The notes below the pieces were generated by a model, which saw nothing but the letters and a program-made list of their open reading frames with translations, did not search any database and was not told where the DNA came from. Of a stretch of DNA of 64,000 nucleotides, positions 11,508-20,471 are shown piece by piece (position 1 is the stretch's first letter; each line of letters starts with the position of its first letter). Where the stretch lies: assembly GCA_022646525.1 (NCBI GenBank), contig CP060261.1:930001-994000 (forward strand). The letters are read 5' to 3'. Both the position numbers and the translations under genes were made by a program. Source of the stretch: Holosporaceae bacterium. Its GTDB lineage: Bacteria; Pseudomonadota; Alphaproteobacteria; UBA7879; UBA5542.

Positions 11508-11809
11508 ATGAAAAAATGAGACTGTAACAAGAGCACAAATTAGCGACGCTTTGAGGAAAAGACTGGGACTCACGCGCTCGCAATCCCTAAACTCCATTGA
11601 TACCGTCCTTGAAGGCATTACAGAAGCGCTTAAGGAAAATGAAGAGGTGAAACTTCCTTTATTTGGTGTCTTTTTCCCAAGAGAAAAGAGAGCGCATTGG
11701 CCGCAACCCAAAAACATTGGAAGAGGCGAAGATTTCTGCCCGCCGCGTTACTGGATTCCGCCTATCTCGCCTGATGAAAGATCGCGTTGATATGTCGATC
11801 AAAAAATGA
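11508..11809 (+). CDS. ihfA: Integration host factor subunit alpha / HU-family protein (frameshifted)
   Basis: Small DNA-bending protein of the HU/IHF family. The ATG at 11508 has GGGAGG seven bases upstream. An A-run deletion right after the start is followed by TVTRAQISDALRKRLGL. A second shift in a T run (about 11672-11678) precedes ERIGRNPKTLEEAKISARR, the DNA-clamping arm, and the end MKDRVDMSIKK. About 101 residues after correction. The N-terminal TRAQ...RKRLGL resembles IhfA rather than HU, but HU cannot be excluded. Confidence 0.85.
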
Positions 11810-11884
11810 ACGGACAACCCTATAAATAAAACATAATCTGGTTTGCTTTCAGACACGCATTGTGTATATATGTGACTGTAACGT

Positions 11885-11961
11885 CGGGCGTAGCGCAGCC
11901 TGGTAGCGCACTACACTGGGGTGTGTAGGGGTCGTGGGTTCAAATCCCGCCGTTCCGACCA
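11885..11961 (+). tRNA. tRNA-Pro (anticodon probably GGG)
   Basis: The D-arm (GCGCAGCC...GCGC), TTCAAAT T-loop and encoded CCA (11959-11961) fit tRNA-Pro. The anticodon loop contains TGGGG, giving GGG, but the arm is one base longer than the normal 17. The 5' acceptor strand reads CGGGCG and needs one more G (CGGGGCG) to pair with 3' CGTTCCG. Both irregularities fit homopolymer miscalls. Confidence 0.9.
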
Positions 11962-11993
11962 TTACAGTTTGTAACTTTAAACCAAACGAACCT

Positions 11994-12314
11994 ATGCACA
12001 GCTCCTCACTTTGCTTGCTTTACACCACATTTCAAATATTGACCGCCAAGGCATGGCAAAATGCTCCTTGAAAAAAAGCTTGTTACCTGTGCTAATATTT
12101 TTCCACACACAGAATCTTTGTATTTTGGAAAAACAAAGTAAAGACTGAGGACGAGTCAGTGATGATTCTAAAAACGGTCGCTGAAAATTTCTCTAAAATC
12201 GATGCCATCTTTGCAAAGCATCACCCTTATGAATGCTATTGCTTGGTGGAAATGCCTCTTACAAAAAGTAATTCTAATTTACACGACTGGGCAATACAGC
12301 AATCAACGCCGTAA
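11994..12314 (+). CDS. cutA: CutA-like divalent-cation tolerance protein (three frameshifts)
   Basis: CutA1 is a small trimeric ferredoxin-fold protein linked to metal tolerance; its role is poorly defined. The ATG at 11994 gives LCLLYTTFQ. Adding one base in each of three homopolymers (about 12037, 12059 and 12123) joins RQGMAKMLLEKKLVTCANIFP, SLYFWKNKVKTEDES, MILKTVAENFSKIDAIFAK and HPYE followed by the CutA-like tail. About 107 residues, the normal CutA size. The characteristic HPYE motif and W-K-x-K pattern make the call good. No clear ribosome site is seen. Confidence 0.8.
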
Positions 12315-12323
12315 ATACTGAAT

Positions 12324-12688
12324 TTACTTTGGCAGTGGCAGCGACGAATCAATTCGTAAACCCATTCTTATATCTTGTGCACTTAGAACATGGTTTAGGT
12401 TTAAGGACACATTTCTCCTCGCACCCAACCCTCGCACTCTAACAAAATAGTCATTTCCTGAGATTAACGCACCTTTAACCAATTGATCAAAATTTCACCA
12501 ACCCTTATAAGGCCTGAAATAGCATTAAAGTGGTACTGCATCTTTTGAGGCGCATCGATCCCATTACTTTGAAAACCACATTGATACCATTACGCACGAT
12601 GGTGAGCAGCATGGGTGCTGGTAAGAAAAAAAGCCGTAACTATCACGCAAACAGCACTTAAAAATCTAGAATTAATAAACATAGACAT
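12324..12688 (-). CDS. Small exported protein of unknown function (frameshifted)
   Basis: The ATG at 12688 is preceded by GGAG and encodes a clear signal peptide (FLSAVCVIVTAFFLTSTHA, cleavage after THA expected). The mature part, read across two shifts (near 12600 and 12443), contains QCGFQSNGIDAPQKMQYHF, SGNDYFVRVRGLG and a C-terminus ending SSLPLPK. About 120 residues in total and no family recognised. It ends 9 bp from the convergent cutA. Reality rests on the signal peptide, ribosome site and continuous coding across frames. Confidence 0.55.
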
Positions 12689-12871
12689 CTCCATATATAT
12701 TTAGAGTAGGGAAGGGCCTCTCTATCTGTTAATAGTAGCCTCTTTTTATAGAGTAACACTTGCTGTCTATTTACCTGAAGCAAACGTGGAGCATAAAAGT
12801 CTGTTTGCAAAATAATCATGAAATCTTTATAGCGGTATCAGATTACCGTTATCAAAAAGCCAATAAAACAC

Positions 12872-12898
12872 TTGTCATTTTTCATATTTTAGTATAAA
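12872..12898 (+). promoter_or_regulatory. Putative promoter of rplM-rpsI
   Basis: TTGTCA (12872-12877) and TATAAA (12893-12898), 15-nt spacer, 31 bp before rplM. The spacer is short, perhaps one T too few. A small inverted repeat (CGGTA...TACCG) lies about 40 bp upstream. The rest of 12689-12929 holds no gene. Confidence 0.45.
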
Positions 12899-12929
12899 CA
12901 TGACCGACTAGTTTATTAAAGGTACTGAA

Positions 12930-13391
12930 ATGAAGACATTTTCGTTAAAAAAATCTCAAATCGAGAAAAATTGGCATCTTATTGATGCACAAGGGCTTGT
13001 TGTTGGTCGCTTGGCCAGCATTATCTCAATGCGCCTACGCGGTAAGCACAAGCCCGAGTATACACCCAACCAAGACTGTGGCGATCATATTGTTGTGATT
13101 AACGCAGACAAAGTTGTATACACAGGCAATAAAATGAAAAACAAGGTTTTTCATTGGCACACGGGCCACCCTGGCGGAATTAAAGAGAGCACAATGGAAA
13201 AAATCCTTAAGGGGGCGCACCCTGAACGCGTGCTCACCAAAGCCGTTGAACGTATGATCACAAGAAACCCTCTTGGCAGACAGCAAATGTCTAACTTGTA
13301 TGTCTACGCTGGCGCCGAACATCCGCATGCAGCACAAAAACCTGAAAAGCTTGATGTTGCCGCTATGAACCCCAAAAACAGCAGAAGTTAA
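12930..13391 (+). CDS. rplM: 50S ribosomal protein L13
   Basis: Intact 153-residue frame starting MKTFSLKKSQIEKNWHLIDA, with the L13 core GRLASIISMRLRGKHKPEYTP, INADKVVYTGNK and RMITRNPLGRQQM. It binds 23S rRNA early in large-subunit assembly. It is separated from rpsI by one base, the usual L13-S9 operon. Confidence 0.98.
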   Translation: MKTFSLKKSQIEKNWHLIDAQGLVVGRLASIISMRLRGKHKPEYTPNQDCGDHIVVINADKVVYTGNKMKNKVFHWHTGHPGGIKESTMEKILKGAHPERVLTKAVERMITRNPLGRQQMSNLYVYAGAEHPHAAQKPEKLDVAAMNPKNSRS

Positions 13392-13392
13392 G

Positions 13393-13845
13393 ATGATGAC
13401 AGAAGTAGTACAAAAACAAACATCCGCAGAAGTAAGGCAACCTAAGCAGCCCGATAAACAGTCTCGCATTTATGCAACTGGTCGTCGTAAGGACGCCATT
13501 GCCCGTGTCTGGATCAAACCAGGTTCAGGAAAGGTGACTGTAAACAATCGTGACTGGAAAACTTACTTCGCACGACCAACATTACGCATGATTATTGATC
13601 AGCCTCTTAGCATCACTGAAAGATCTGGGCAATATGACATTCTTTGTACCGTTGTTGGCGGCGGTCTTTCTGGTCAAGCTGGCGCACTTCGTTTTGGTAT
13701 CAGTCGCGCATTGGCTGATTACGAACCAAAACTACGCCCCGTTTTGAAGTCAAACGGATTCCTCACACGCGACAGTCGTGTTGTTGAAAGAAAGAAATAC
13801 GGGCGTCGCAAAGCGAGACGACGCTTCCAGTTCTCAAAACGTTAA
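13393..13845 (+). CDS. rpsI: 30S ribosomal protein S9
   Basis: Intact 150-residue frame. After a variable N-terminal 25 residues come YATGRRKDAIARVW, GGGLSGQAGALRFGISRAL and the basic C-terminus GRRKARRRFQFSKR that contacts P-site tRNA. Co-transcribed with rplM and followed at once by a terminator. Confidence 0.98.
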   Translation: MMTEVVQKQTSAEVRQPKQPDKQSRIYATGRRKDAIARVWIKPGSGKVTVNNRDWKTYFARPTLRMIIDQPLSITERSGQYDILCTVVGGGLSGQAGALRFGISRALADYEPKLRPVLKSNGFLTRDSRVVERKKYGRRKARRRFQFSKR

Positions 13846-13883
13846 AAAAAAACCCCCTTCAAATTTTGGAGGGGTTTTTTTTA
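13846..13883 (+). terminator. Rho-independent terminator of rplM-rpsI
   Basis: AACCCC... and ...GGGGTT (13851-13876) form a stem around an AAATTTT loop, followed by a run of T. The stem has one imperfect position, perhaps another homopolymer error. Confidence 0.85.
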
Positions 13884-14010
13884 TTCCTTTAAAAGCACAT
13901 CTTACTCACTTCATCAAAAGATAGAAATCTACTATCAAGTATTAGAAAAACATCTTTCTTTTTGAGCGTGGTCAGTATACATTAATTATTAAAATATTTC
14001 AGAGTGTATC

Positions 14011-15054
14011 ATGACTGTTTTTTCAAAATTATTTAAATTTATGTCGTCTGATATGGCGATTGACTTAGGCACTGCAAACACCCTTGTGTACGTAAAAGGG
14101 AAAGGTGTTGTGCTTGACGAACCTTCTGTCGTTGCTGTCTCAACCGTTAGCGGTAAGAAGCAAGTTCTTGCCGTTGGAGAAGAGAGCGAAGATGATGGTG
14201 GGCCGAACACCTGGCCATATCCAGGCGATCCGCCCTTTGCAAGATGGTGTCATTGCTGACTTTGATGTCGCAGAAGAAATGATCAAGCATTTTATCCGCA
14301 AAATTCATAACCGAATTATGCTAGCACGACCTCAAATTATTATTTGCGTGCCCTCAGGCTCCACAGCTGTAGAGCGTCGCGCCATTCAAGAATCTGCAGA
14401 AAGCGCTGGTGCGCGCTCTGTCTTCCTGATTGAAGAAAGTATGGCAGCCGCCATTGGTTCTGGTCTTCCTGTAACTGAGCCAACAGGGTCAATGGTTGTT
14501 GATATTGGAGGTGGCACAACAGAAGTTGCCATTATTTCATTGGGCGGCATTGTGTATGCAAAATCTATTCGCGTTGGTGGCGACAAAATGGATCAGGCCA
14601 TCATATCCTATGTGCGTCGCACACAAAATTTATTAATTGGTGAATCAAGCGCAGAGCGCATTAAAAAAAAAATGGGCTCAGCATCCCCAAACCATCTCAA
14701 GAAAAAGAAATGCGCGTTAAAGGTCGCGACCTTATGAATGGCATCCCTAAAGAAATTGGTATTTCTTCTAAAGATGTGGCTGAAAGCCTTTCAGAGCCTG
14801 TTGCAGCCATTGTTGATGCTGTGAAAATGGCCCTTGAAAACACACCACCTGAATTGTCGGCAGATATTGTTGATAAAGGCATTATGCTGACAGGGGGCGG
14901 GGCTCTTCTCCGCGATCTTGATAAAGTTTTGCGCAAAGAAACCCATTTGCCCGTTAGTGTCGCAGAAGATCCTCTTTCATGTGTTGTTTTGGGCACAGGG
15001 TATGCACTTGAACATATGGATGTATTGAAAGATGTGCTTGTATCTGAAATCTAA
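14011..15054 (+). CDS. mreB: Rod shape-determining actin homologue MreB (frameshifted)
   Basis: Cytoskeletal ATPase that directs lateral cell-wall synthesis. Reads MSSDMAIDLGTANTLVYVKGKG, then after a shift at about 14188 AKMMVGRTPGHIQAIRPL, the ATPase motif VVDIGGGTTEVAI, VGGDKMDQAI and, after another shift near 14690, KGRDLMNGIPKE and LTGGGALLRDLD. The corrected length, about 347, matches E. coli MreB. It heads the mreB-mreC-mreD-mrdA-rodA run. Confidence 0.95.
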
Positions 15055-15079
15055 ATAATCCCCAGGGGAGGGGGAGAAC

Positions 15080-15964
15080 TTGAGCTTAGATAATAAAAAC
15101 AACGCTTCGAAGTTTTATGTAAGAAAGCCTTTTTTAAAACAGGTTAACTCTACCTTCCATGCGTACAAGCAACTTATTCTGTTTGTCTTCTTTGCTATAA
15201 CCACACTTTTTATCCTCTATGTTGCCGCAGCAAATTCTATGTTTGCACAAAAAGCACGCCTTATTGTTATGGAAATTTTTCATCCCATTGCACGCTTAAG
15301 CCACGTTCCCTCTAAAGGGGTGCAACACACAAAAGTAAAGGCGCATGACTGGATTTTTGCTTATTCAAAACTGCAAACACTTAAACAAACAGTAAAAGAA
15401 TATAAAGAGCGCGAGTACTATATTCAAAAGCTAGAGCATGAAAACGCAGAATTGCGCAGACTTTTAAATGTGACAGAAGCTATACATCACGTTTTAAAAC
15501 AGTCCCTATCATCTCATACCCAGAAAACCTTTGTAAAAAGCTTGCTTCTAGGGCAGGGGCTGAACCAAGGCATCATGGCCCAAAGCCCACTTGTCACACA
15601 AGAAGGCTTAGTTGGTCGAACGGTGGAATCGTCTGACAACTTAACGCGGGCACTTCTTATCACTGACTTAAACTCACGTGTTCCCATCATTATTAAGCCG
15701 TCAAACAAGCATGCCATTTTAATGGGAACAAACAGTGATTATCCCGTACTGCGCTATCTTCCCTATGGGACTGAAATTAAAAAAGGAGACATTATTAGAA
15801 CATCTGGCAGTGGCGGTTTATTCCCAGCGGGCATCCCTGTTGGAACCGTTGAAAAAGTAACTGCAGATGAAGCTGTGGTAAAGCCCTTTGCTAAACTTGA
15901 TTCTCTTAGTTTTGTAAATATTCTTACACATGAATTGAACACATTTTCTTCAAAGTTTAGGTAA
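15080..15964 (+). CDS. mreC: Rod shape-determining protein MreC
   Basis: Intact 294-residue frame from a TTG start with GGGGAGGGGGAG upstream. One transmembrane segment (about residues 32-55), a coiled coil (about 95-130, EREYYIQKLEHENAELRRLL) and the beta-rich periplasmic domain (GLVGRTVESSDNLTRALLI; RTSGSGGLFPAGIPVG). MreC scaffolds the elongasome by linking MreB to PBP2 and RodA. Spacing of 25 bp to mreB and 4 bp to mreD fits one operon. Confidence 0.93.
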   Translation: MSLDNKNNASKFYVRKPFLKQVNSTFHAYKQLILFVFFAITTLFILYVAAANSMFAQKARLIVMEIFHPIARLSHVPSKGVQHTKVKAHDWIFAYSKLQTLKQTVKEYKEREYYIQKLEHENAELRRLLNVTEAIHHVLKQSLSSHTQKTFVKSLLLGQGLNQGIMAQSPLVTQEGLVGRTVESSDNLTRALLITDLNSRVPIIIKPSNKHAILMGTNSDYPVLRYLPYGTEIKKGDIIRTSGSGGLFPAGIPVGTVEKVTADEAVVKPFAKLDSLSFVNILTHELNTFSSKFR

Positions 15965-15968
15965 GACT

Positions 15969-16466
15969 TTGCTCATTTTATCAGACCTTACAAAAAAAAA
16001 TATCATTATAAAGTTTAAAATGATGGTTTCTCTGTTGTTTGCAACCTTAATTGATCAATACAGCTTCTTTCATTTTCTTCCATTCCAGCCTAGCTTTACC
16101 ATTATTACCCTGTTTTATTGGACTTTCTTTTTCGAATATCACATGTCCTTTGTGGTTGTCTTTTTTCTAGGCTTGCTCACCGACATTCTAGGCGGGTCAC
16201 TTTTAGGAGAAAACACTTTTGTTTTACTGGCTTTCTATGCGGGCATTTCTTTTTACCGAGAATACTTTACTGAAAGGTCACAATATGAATGGGCCATTCT
16301 TTGGGGAAGCACCATCGTCATTTTGTGTGTGCATTTTTTATTAATTTGGGCAATACATAAGCGCATCTTCTTTTGTATTGATCCTGTAATTGGGCACTTT
16401 TTCAGTTTACTGTTTTATCCAAGTTTAAAACGCGTCATGTTTTGGTTTGTGGGAGAAGAAGAATAA
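15969..16466 (+). CDS. mreD: Rod shape-determining protein MreD
   Basis: 165-residue hydrophobic protein from a TTG start at 15969, with about five membrane segments and the MreD-like F-x-G-L-L-T-D-I-L-G-G stretch in the middle. Member of the elongasome. It lies between mreC and mrdA, its stop directly followed by the mrdA ATG. Confidence 0.88.
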   Translation: MLILSDLTKKNIIIKFKMMVSLLFATLIDQYSFFHFLPFQPSFTIITLFYWTFFFEYHMSFVVVFFLGLLTDILGGSLLGENTFVLLAFYAGISFYREYFTERSQYEWAILWGSTIVILCVHFLLIWAIHKRIFFCIDPVIGHFFSLLFYPSLKRVMFWFVGEEE

Positions 16467-18278
16467 ATGCTCTACGGCCACTCTACTTTTTTTCAACGAC
16501 TTATCTACATTGGCTGGATCCAAGGCATTGTTGCCATTATCGTCATTATACGCTTATTTATTTTGCAGGTTTTGTATTCAGACGAATATAAAATGCTTGC
16601 CGAAGAAAACAGAACAAGATCACGCGTACACTTCGCGCCCCGCGGCCATATCACCGACCGTTGGCATGTCCCTCTTGTGAAAAATATCAAAAACTATAAT
16701 GCTGTTATTGTGCCTCAAGAAGCAGGAGACTTAGAAGAAGCGCTACAAAGCATCGCACGCCTTTTAAGGCGATAGAGATGACATAAAAGCTATTATCAAA
16801 AATCTAAAAACACAGCCCCGCTTTATTCCTATTTTATTAAAAAACAACCTTTCTTGGCTAAATTTCTGCACTTGAAATACACAATACAGAACTTCCTGGT
16901 ATTTACACAGAGGAGGGCGTGCAGAGATTATAAAATGGACAAAAAAGTGGCCTGCATGTCATTGGGTACATTTCTTCTCTAGCCGAGATCAGGCAGAAAA
17001 AAACAAACTTCTTCTTATGCCGGGCGCTAAGGTGGGTAAAAACAGGTATTGAAAAATTCTATGAAAAAAATTCAAGAAGTGGGGCAGCGCGTAATCGAAG
17101 TAAATGCCCGTGGTCGTATCGTACGCGAGCTGCAAAACACATTTCCTAAGCCAGGCAAAGACTTTCCCTTACACTTGACAAAGACATTCAATCTTATGTA
17201 GCAAAATTACTTGGACCCTATAAAAGCGCCGCAGCTGTTGTGATGGATATTCACACGGGCGAAATACTATCTATGGTTTCTGCGCCAGGGTATGATCCAG
17301 GTCTTTTCTATAATGGTATCAGTCATGAAGATTGGGGTCACCTTATCAATAACCCTTATGCCCTATGACGAATAAAGTTATTTCTGGCCAATATAGCCCA
17401 GGATCCTCTTTTAAAATTGCAATTGCATTGGCGGCACTTAAAGCAGGTATTGATCCTCACGAAAGGTTCACTGCCCAGGCTATATGATGCTTGGCAAACA
17501 TCGTTTCCACTGCTGGAAGCATCAAGGACACGGATTTGTTGATATGAATCAAGCAATCTATGAATCATGCGATGTCTATTTTTATCAAATCGCCCAAAAA
17601 AATTAAGATGAATCAAATTGTTGATGTTGCAAAAGATCTGGGCATTTTCGAAAAAACAAACATTGATCTTTCTGGAGAAAAGCAGGGATTCATTGCAACA
17701 CCTGAATGGAAAAAGAAAGTAAAAAAAAGAGCCCTGGTATACAGGCGATACTGTTCTAACGTCAATTGGGCAAGGTTACGTTTTGATGACCCCTATTCAA
17801 ATGGTCAAAATGATGGCCATTGTGGCAAATGGCGGCAAAAAAAATCACACCACATCTGAAATATGAAAAGGCCCTAAACGAAAAAAGAAAGTCAGGTAGA
17901 TTTAAAACCAGAACACCTGGCTTTTGTTCTAAACAGCCTTAAAGAAGCCGCCAACAACCCTAAAGGCACCGTTTACCATTCTCGCATTCGTGATTCTCGA
18001 TATAAAATGGGTGGAAAAACCTCTACAGCTCAAGTAAGACGCATCACCATGAAAGAACGCTTGTCAGGTATCCGGCAGTCTGCTGACTTGCCTTGGCATT
18101 TGCGCGACACCGCACAATTTATTGATTTGCACCTATCGATAACCCCAAATATGCCGTCGCTGTCGTAGGCGAACACGAAGGATGGGGTGCTGTCTTTGCG
18201 GCACCTAAGGGGCGTGATATCCTATACAAAACACAAAAAATCATGGAAGAAAAAACAAAGGCACCCAATGTACAGTGA
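16467..18278 (+). CDS. mrdA: Penicillin-binding protein 2 (heavily frameshifted)
   Basis: Transpeptidase that cross-links peptidoglycan during elongation. The frame opens with an N-terminal membrane anchor and EENRTRSRVHFAPRGHITDR, typical of PBP2. The pedestal (IHNTELPGIYTEEGVQR), ISGQYSPGSSFKIA with the catalytic Ser in SSFK (about 17400), YESCDVYFYQIA (SxN-type motif) and MGGKTSTAQV at about 18010-18040 follow. At least eight shifts occur between 16770 and 18130. The third active-site motif reads KTS instead of KTG. Total of about 605 residues is normal. It overlaps rodA by 11 bp. Confidence 0.9.
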
Positions 18279-19387
18279 TTACCTTTCTCCTGTTGATCGC
18301 TTAAAAATCTAAACCTTTCAGTTATTGGCATCATCACGCTTCTTTCCTGTATTGGCTTTATCATGCTTTATTCAGCAGGGGGTGGTTCTTTGTTTCCATG
18401 GGCACTACCACAAATTGTGCGATTCATCGTTGGTTTTGCCCTTATGCTTTTTATTGCATGCACAGACTTAAACTGGTGGTTCAGGAATGCTTATACCATT
18501 TATGGCATTTCTCTTTTGCTGCTTATTGCTGTTGAGGCGGCAGGATTTGTGGGCATGGGGCCCAACGCTGGCTTGATTTGTATCTTTTTAAGCTGCAACC
18601 TTCAGAAATATTAAAAAGTTTCTCTAGTGTTGGTTCTGGCAGCCCACTTTCATCGCCATAGCCATGAAGATATGTACAAGCCCTCTCAACTTATTTTTCC
18701 GGCATGTCTGATTGTATTCCCTGCGCTTCTTATTCTAAAACAGCCTGATCTAGGCACAACACTCCTTATTATGATGATTGGGCTTACAATCTTCTTTGTA
18801 GGCCAAGTATTCACATGTACTACTTTGTTGGGCTGGGTATTTTAACGCTTTCATCTATCCCTCTGATATGGGCTTTTGTGTTAAAGGGATACCAAAAAAC
18901 CGTGTTCTTACTTTCTTAAACCCTGAAAAAAGATCCTCATGGCACGGGGTATCATATTTTACAGTCAAAAATTGCTATTGGTTCAGGAGGTCTATTTGGA
19001 AAAGGGTATTTCCACGGCACACAGGGCTACTTAAACTTTTTACCTGAAAAGCAAACAGACTTTATCTTTACTTTGTTTTCAGAGGAGTTTGGCCTGCTTG
19101 GTTCGCTGCTGATCTTGCTTTTATACGCCTTACTTCTTATTCAATGCTACAAGATTATTTTAAAGAACCGCAGCAAATTTGGGCAGTTTATCAGCACCGG
19201 TATCATGATTAGCATCTTTATTTATGTTGCGATTAATATTTCCATGGTTATGGGGCTTGTACCTGTCGTAGGTGTGCCACTTCCCATGATTTCATATGGA
19301 GGCGCATCTATGATGACACTTATGGTTGGCTTTGGGCTTTTATTAAACACAGACGTAAACTATAAAGCTAAGATCTCAAAATACTAG
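18268..19387 (+). CDS. rodA: Peptidoglycan glycosyltransferase RodA (frameshifted)
   Basis: SEDS-family membrane enzyme that polymerises lipid II with PBP2. The ATG at 18268 overlaps the mrdA end. Conserved pieces are SDYLSPVDRL, FIMLYSAGGGSLFPWA, QRWLDLYLFKLQPSEI (a conserved SEDS loop), LILKQPDLGTTLL, DPHGTGYHILQSKIAIGSGG and VGVPLPMISYGGASMM. Shifts near 18312, 18560, 18615, 18815 and 18925. About 373 residues with roughly ten membrane segments. Confidence 0.93.
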
Positions 19388-19959
19388 GCTTGCAGTGCCG
19401 CAATATAATCTAAAGATTTAATGCTAATTTTCCGCACGAAAAGATAATCATCACTAGAAAATAGTTCCCTTAATGGAATCCACTCAAGGGCTTTAGACTC
19501 TCTGTCTTGTTTGTTTAAGGGAAGGTCAGATGATATCTGTAAAAGAAACCGTATATCATAGTGTAAATGGGCAGGCTCATTCTTCCTTGCAGGAAATTCA
19601 TGTACGTCTATATCAAAAATTTCATCAGATAGGACTCTAAACCCTTTTAAGCCTGATTCTTCTTCTGCCTCTTTCACAGCAACATCAAGGGTATTCCAGT
19701 CATCATCCGAGTGGCCGCCAAGCTGAATCCATTGATCAATTTTGCGGTGATGATGCAAAAGAACCATGCTGTAATCTTGGTTAAAAATCCATGCCGAACC
19801 AGTGATATGCCCTTGCTGATTTTTGCGAGAAAAACAATCCGCGTTTTCTTCAATAAATTGCAGGGTTCTGTTTGCCTCATCAATCGAAGGAGGGTCTTCC
19901 ATATAATTATCTTTATAGGTTCTGATTTTAGACTTTATCCAGTCTCTTTGATCAGTCAT
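19384..19959 (-). CDS. NUDIX hydrolase with divergent Nudix box
   Basis: Intact frame of 191 residues from the ATG at 19959, which overlaps the dps stop (TAATG) and has AAGGAC upstream. A longer reading from 19998 would overlap dps by 40 bp and is less likely. The domain shows IQLGGHSDDDW...AVKEAEEESGL, a Nudix box in which the first Glu is not at its usual place but the EAEEESG helix is kept. Substrate unknown. Its stop overlaps that of rodA convergently. Confidence 0.72.
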   Translation of the reverse strand: MTDQRDWIKSKIRTYKDNYMEDPPSIDEANRTLQFIEENADCFSRKNQQGHITGSAWIFNQDYSMVLLHHHRKIDQWIQLGGHSDDDWNTLDVAVKEAEEESGLKGFRVLSDEIFDIDVHEFPARKNEPAHLHYDIRFLLQISSDLPLNKQDRESKALEWIPLRELFSSDDYLFVRKISIKSLDYIAALQA

Positions 19960-20411
19960 TAGTGTCCTTTTGTGCTCAGCATGCTGCGCAGCATCCACAT
20001 ATTTTTCTGATGGGTTTCAGTTTGGCCCACCATCATATCTTCCGTTTCCCGATCACCATTTTTTGATGCAAGCTCTGCAGTTTTACCCAGGTTCTGTACA
20101 AGAGTTTTATATCCCTCAAGCAAACGATGAATCATGGTGTCTGCATCTAATGTTTTTTCTTTTATTTGTTGAATGTCAGATAGCTTGGTGAATTCATCAA
20201 AGCTCCCAGGAGCGTAAGCTTCTAAGGCACGAATACGCTCTGCAAGAATATCTACATATTCAAATAGTACCTTGTACTGGCTCTCAAACATGACATGCAA
20301 GGCATGAAATCTGGCACCCTCTACATTCCAATGGCATTTTTGAATGTTTAATTCCTGCATATAGGTTTCGGCTAGGTTTTGTTCAAGAAGTTTAATAATA
20401 GAATCTTTCAT
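19959..20411 (-). CDS. dps: Dps-family ferritin-like DNA-protecting protein
   Basis: Dps dodecamers oxidise and store iron and shield DNA. The start at 20411 is chosen because GGAGCG precedes it; an upstream ATG at 20471 lacks one. The ferroxidase signature CHWNVEGARFHALHVMFE and DILAERIRALE are present, and helices continue through MVGQTETHQKNMWMLRSML. 150 residues, usual for the family. It diverges from comEC and is followed by the NUDIX gene with overlapping stop and start. Confidence 0.92.
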   Translation of the reverse strand: MKDSIIKLLEQNLAETYMQELNIQKCHWNVEGARFHALHVMFESQYKVLFEYVDILAERIRALEAYAPGSFDEFTKLSDIQQIKEKTLDADTMIHRLLEGYKTLVQNLGKTAELASKNGDRETEDMMVGQTETHQKNMWMLRSMLSTKGH

Positions 20412-20471
20412 GTGCGCTCCATGTATATTTTGATCTTGTTCACCATACAAAAAATATACACTATTTGCCAT

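Noticed and set aside
11388..11717. Minus-strand open frame covering the ihfA start
   Set aside because: Overlaps the well-supported ihfA and its promoter; low-complexity composition and no family pattern.
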